A DNA stretch of 13,356 nucleotides from an uncultured Clostridia bacterium. GTDB taxonomy: Bacteria > Bacillota > Clostridia > TANB77 > CAG-508. Under the pieces are notes generated by a model. That model made no database searches. It was not told the DNA's origin and worked only from the letters and a program-made list of their open reading frames with translations. The DNA is taken from assembly GCA_949746285.1 (NCBI GenBank), contig CATJZH010000068.1, positions 1-13,356 of the forward strand, read 5' to 3'. Position numbers and translations under genes: made by a program. Shown in pieces: positions 13,288 to 13,356 of the stretch. Position 1 is the first letter of the stretch; every line of letters begins with the position of its first letter.

Positions 13288-13356
13288 CTATGCTGTTTTA
13301 GGGTAGAAATCCATTCTGTACTGAATTGGACTTTTACCATTTAGCCTTAACTTTAT
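13288..13356 (-). CDS. IS3-family transposase (OrfB), last 22 residues (partial)
   Basis: The minus strand from the window edge reads through 22 codons to TAG at 13290-13288. It contains KLRLNGKSPIQYR, which matches the conserved C-terminal 'R...L.G.SP..YR' segment of IS3/IS150-type OrfB integrases, and ends FYPKTA. The stop lies about 30 bases inside the IS terminus, as expected for this family. The catalytic DDE residues are outside the window. Confidence 0.75.
   Translation of the reverse strand: MKLRLNGKSPIQYRMDFYPKTA

Larger units (their letters stand above)
13258..13356 (-). mobile_element. IS3-family-like insertion sequence, transposase-proximal end (partial)
   Basis: The region carries the last codons of an IS3-type transposase, a short spacer and a terminal sequence beginning TG at 13258 with the AAAAGTTGGACA motif common at IS3-family ends. 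The rest of the element continues past the right edge, so the other inverted repeat and the target duplication cannot be seen. Confidence 0.75.

Noticed and set aside
1..13356. CRISPR arrays, tRNA or rRNA genes, toxin-antitoxin or phage-defence genes
   Set aside because: I looked for regular spaced repeats, tRNA-like folds and relevant protein motifs on both strands and saw none.

Overview
The window reads as low-GC Firmicutes DNA, most likely an anaerobic gut-type member of the Clostridia. The reasons are A/T-rich composition, the standard genetic code, Gram-positive surface-protein architecture (signal peptide, isopeptide-type Ig modules, a TPPTG-like tail), a lipoprotein, consensus sigma-A promoters and intrinsic terminators. 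The genus cannot be fixed from the sequence. The right edge falls inside an insertion sequence, as often happens at the end of a metagenomic contig.

Bases 1-11603 are almost entirely two tandem giant surface-protein genes on the + strand, separated by one base. The first (2-2701) is open at the left edge. It is a C-terminal 899-residue piece with DUF11-like beta-sandwich repeats, one SdrD-B-like module and a C-terminal membrane anchor. The second (2703-11603) is complete at 2966 residues. It has a signal peptide, a Cys/Gln pair resembling an internal-thioester adhesin head, eight tandem CnaB-like modules that each keep a Lys/Glu/Asn isopeptide pattern, two SdrD-B-like modules with companion domains, and a TPPTG-type sorting-like tail. 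Related SdrD-B and tail modules occur in both genes. They are probably co-expressed and displayed together as long covalently stabilised surface fibres. Their promoter lies left of the window, and a hairpin plus T-rich tract at 11663-11730 probably ends the transcript.

Bases 11810-12668 form an independent unit: a good sigma-A promoter, a leader of about 180 nt, a strong ribosome binding site, a 190-residue lipoprotein of unknown function and a textbook terminator. The lipoprotein gene is richer in G+C than the giant genes and is bracketed by a perfect 18-bp inverted repeat, one arm in the leader and one just after the stop codon.

Bases 12695-12893 hold an extended -10 promoter and a 14-bp-stem hairpin about 140 nt downstream, with no convincing protein gene between. 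This is a candidate small RNA or the remnant of a lost gene.

Bases 12923-13356 run on the minus strand. A CinA/PncC-type amidohydrolase gene has lost its N-terminal part because an IS3-like element ends inside it. The window closes in the C-terminus of that element's transposase.
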